From Pseudomonadota bacterium (GTDB lineage Bacteria > Pseudomonadota > Gammaproteobacteria > Burkholderiales > Burkholderiaceae_C), in assembly GCA_023442945.1 (NCBI GenBank), contig JAEZWW010000109.1, positions 1-6,045 of the forward strand: a stretch of DNA of 6,045 nt. Direction: 5' to 3'. Shown here piece after piece: positions 5,138 to 6,045 of this stretch (its first letter is position 1; each line of letters starts with the position of its first letter). The notes below the pieces were generated by a model, which searched no databases, was not told the origin of the DNA, and saw nothing but the letters and a program-made list of their open reading frames with translations. Position numbers and translations under genes: made by a program.

Positions 5138-6045
5138 ATGACCGTGAACCCCTCCCGGAAGCATCTGGTGCTGCTTGGCGCCGGGCGCGCCCACTTGCAG
5201 GTGCTGAAGTCGCTGGCGCAGCAAGGCAGCGCCAACATGAGCGTCACTCTGGTGTCGCCACACCCGTACTACATTGAAAGCTGCATGCTGCCGGCCCACG
5301 TGGCGGGCGATTACGCGCTGGAAGACCTGCGCATTCCGCTCGACCGCTTGGTCGAGGCGAGCGGCGCCGCCTTCGTGCCCGCGCACGTGATCTCGCTCGA
5401 CGCCACCGGGCGCCGCGTGCAACTGTCCAGCGGCGACGCGTTGCCCTACGACGTGCTATCGGTCAACGTCGAGCCCGTGGTGCCGCGCGAGCAGATCGAA
5501 GAGCAGATGCCCGGCGCGCGGCGCAACGCGCTGTTCACGCGCCCGCTGGAGAACTTCGTGCAACTGTGGCCGCAGTTGCAATCGCTGGCGCAAGAGCGCG
5601 CCCTGCAGGTCGCCGTGGTGGGCGACGATGTGCCCGCCATCGAACTGGCCATGGCCGTCGCGCACGCGCTGGCGGCGCCGCACGGCAGCCGCGTCACGCT
5701 GGTGGCGGGTGACGCACCGCTGCTGGCCGACCAGCCCGCGCTGCAACGCCGCGTGCTGGCGCGCCTGAAAGCGCTGAACATCACCGTGCTGCAAGACCGC
5801 TGCGTCGGCATGGACGGCCGCGCGCTGCAGCTGGCCAGCGGCGCCACGCTGATGTGCGATGCGCCGCTGCTGGCCGTCGGCGCCGCCACGCCGGCCTGGC
5901 TACGCGACGCCGGCCTGCAGGCGGGCGATGCCGGCGAGCCGGTGGTCAACGAGCGGTTGCAGAGCGACAGCCACCGCCAGATATTCATCGTGCCCGACGG
6001 TGCGCCGATCGAAGTCGGCCCGGTGCTGGATGCCAACCTGCGCAC
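5138..6045 (+). CDS. SelD-associated FAD/NAD-dependent oxidoreductase family protein, 3' end missing
   Basis: The ATG at 5138 opens a frame that runs without stop to the right edge (302 complete codons), so the C-terminus is outside the window. The order of segments follows the pyridine nucleotide-disulfide oxidoreductase family that forms the N-terminal half of SelD fusions or is encoded near SelD. These are a first Rossmann strand HLVLLGAGRAHLQVL (9-23), YYIESCMLP (44-52), VAGDYALEDLRIPL (55-68), YDVLSVNVEPVV (104-115), EEQMPGARRNALFTRP, then a second Rossmann-like strand QVAVVGDDVPAIELA. Several cofactor sites depart from the usual form: GDDVPAIE (162-169) instead of GGGxxGxE, NVE (110-112) where an NTG/ATG-like turn is expected, and IVPDGA (284-289) where AGD is expected. 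It is probably cytoplasmic or membrane-peripheral. It may have lost flavin or nucleotide binding, or may be a divergent paralogue. Family assignment is good; enzymatic activity is doubtful. Confidence 0.8.
   Translation, partial: MTVNPSRKHLVLLGAGRAHLQVLKSLAQQGSANMSVTLVSPHPYYIESCMLPAHVAGDYALEDLRIPLDRLVEASGAAFVPAHVISLDATGRRVQLSSGDALPYDVLSVNVEPVVPREQIEEQMPGARRNALFTRPLENFVQLWPQLQSLAQERALQVAVVGDDVPAIELAMAVAHALAAPHGSRVTLVAGDAPLLADQPALQRRVLARLKALNITVLQDRCVGMDGRALQLASGATLMCDAPLLAVGAATPAWLRDAGLQAGDAGEPVVNERLQSDSHRQIFIVPDGAPIEVGPVLDANLR

Noticed and set aside
4184..5247. Overlapping long minus-strand open frames opposite the FtsY G domain
   Set aside because: Shadow frames of a secure gene, with compositions (His/Arg/Val- or Ser/Ala-rich) typical of antisense reading of high-GC coding DNA.
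5446..6045. Minus-strand open frame rich in Ser, Arg and Cys at the right edge
   Set aside because: The plus-strand frame from 5138 shows a clear protein family, while this one has no motif and shadow-like composition.

Overview
The window looks like a chromosomal segment of a high-GC betaproteobacterium, most likely Burkholderiales, family Comamonadaceae. Three things support this: the GC-rich codon use of the housekeeping genes, a short intergenic palindrome of a type I recognise from Acidovorax/Polaromonas-like genomes (about 621-681), and an M16 peptidase gene lying divergently beside ftsY, an arrangement I recall from that order. The taxonomic call is an inference.

Layout, left to right. 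Positions 1-543 (minus) hold the N-terminal 181 residues of a secreted M16 zinc peptidase whose gene runs off the left edge. Positions 544-709 are a divergent intergenic region with the palindromic repeat. Positions 710-1792 (plus) are selD, selenophosphate synthetase in its cysteine form. Its stop codon overlaps the stop of a convergent two-gene unit read on the minus strand: a HipA-like kinase (3422 down to 2676) followed by a DUF3037 protein (2679 down to 1789), joined by a GTGA start/stop overlap. Positions 3423-3535 are a divergent promoter region. Positions 3536-4912 (plus) are ftsY, the signal recognition particle receptor, with a long Pro/Ala linker. Positions 4913-5137 hold a large imperfect inverted repeat built of GCGAAGGA units. 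From 5138 to the right edge (plus, no stop in the window) runs a flavoprotein-like gene of the family known as the N-terminal partner of SelD, with strikingly eroded cofactor-binding motifs.

How the genes relate. selD and the 5138 gene probably share a selenium-linked theme, because this oxidoreductase family is found fused to or encoded near SelD. FtsY (co-translational membrane targeting) and the M16 peptidase (envelope proteolysis) are core-genome neighbours that appear to have been separated by selD and the kinase/DUF3037 pair. The kinase/DUF3037 pair has visibly lower GC in places and no recognised pathway, and it is the most likely accessory and least-described system here. None of the gene starts has a convincing Shine-Dalgarno sequence. 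Four of them carry a -10-like hexamer only 6-8 nt before the ATG, suggesting leaderless transcripts.
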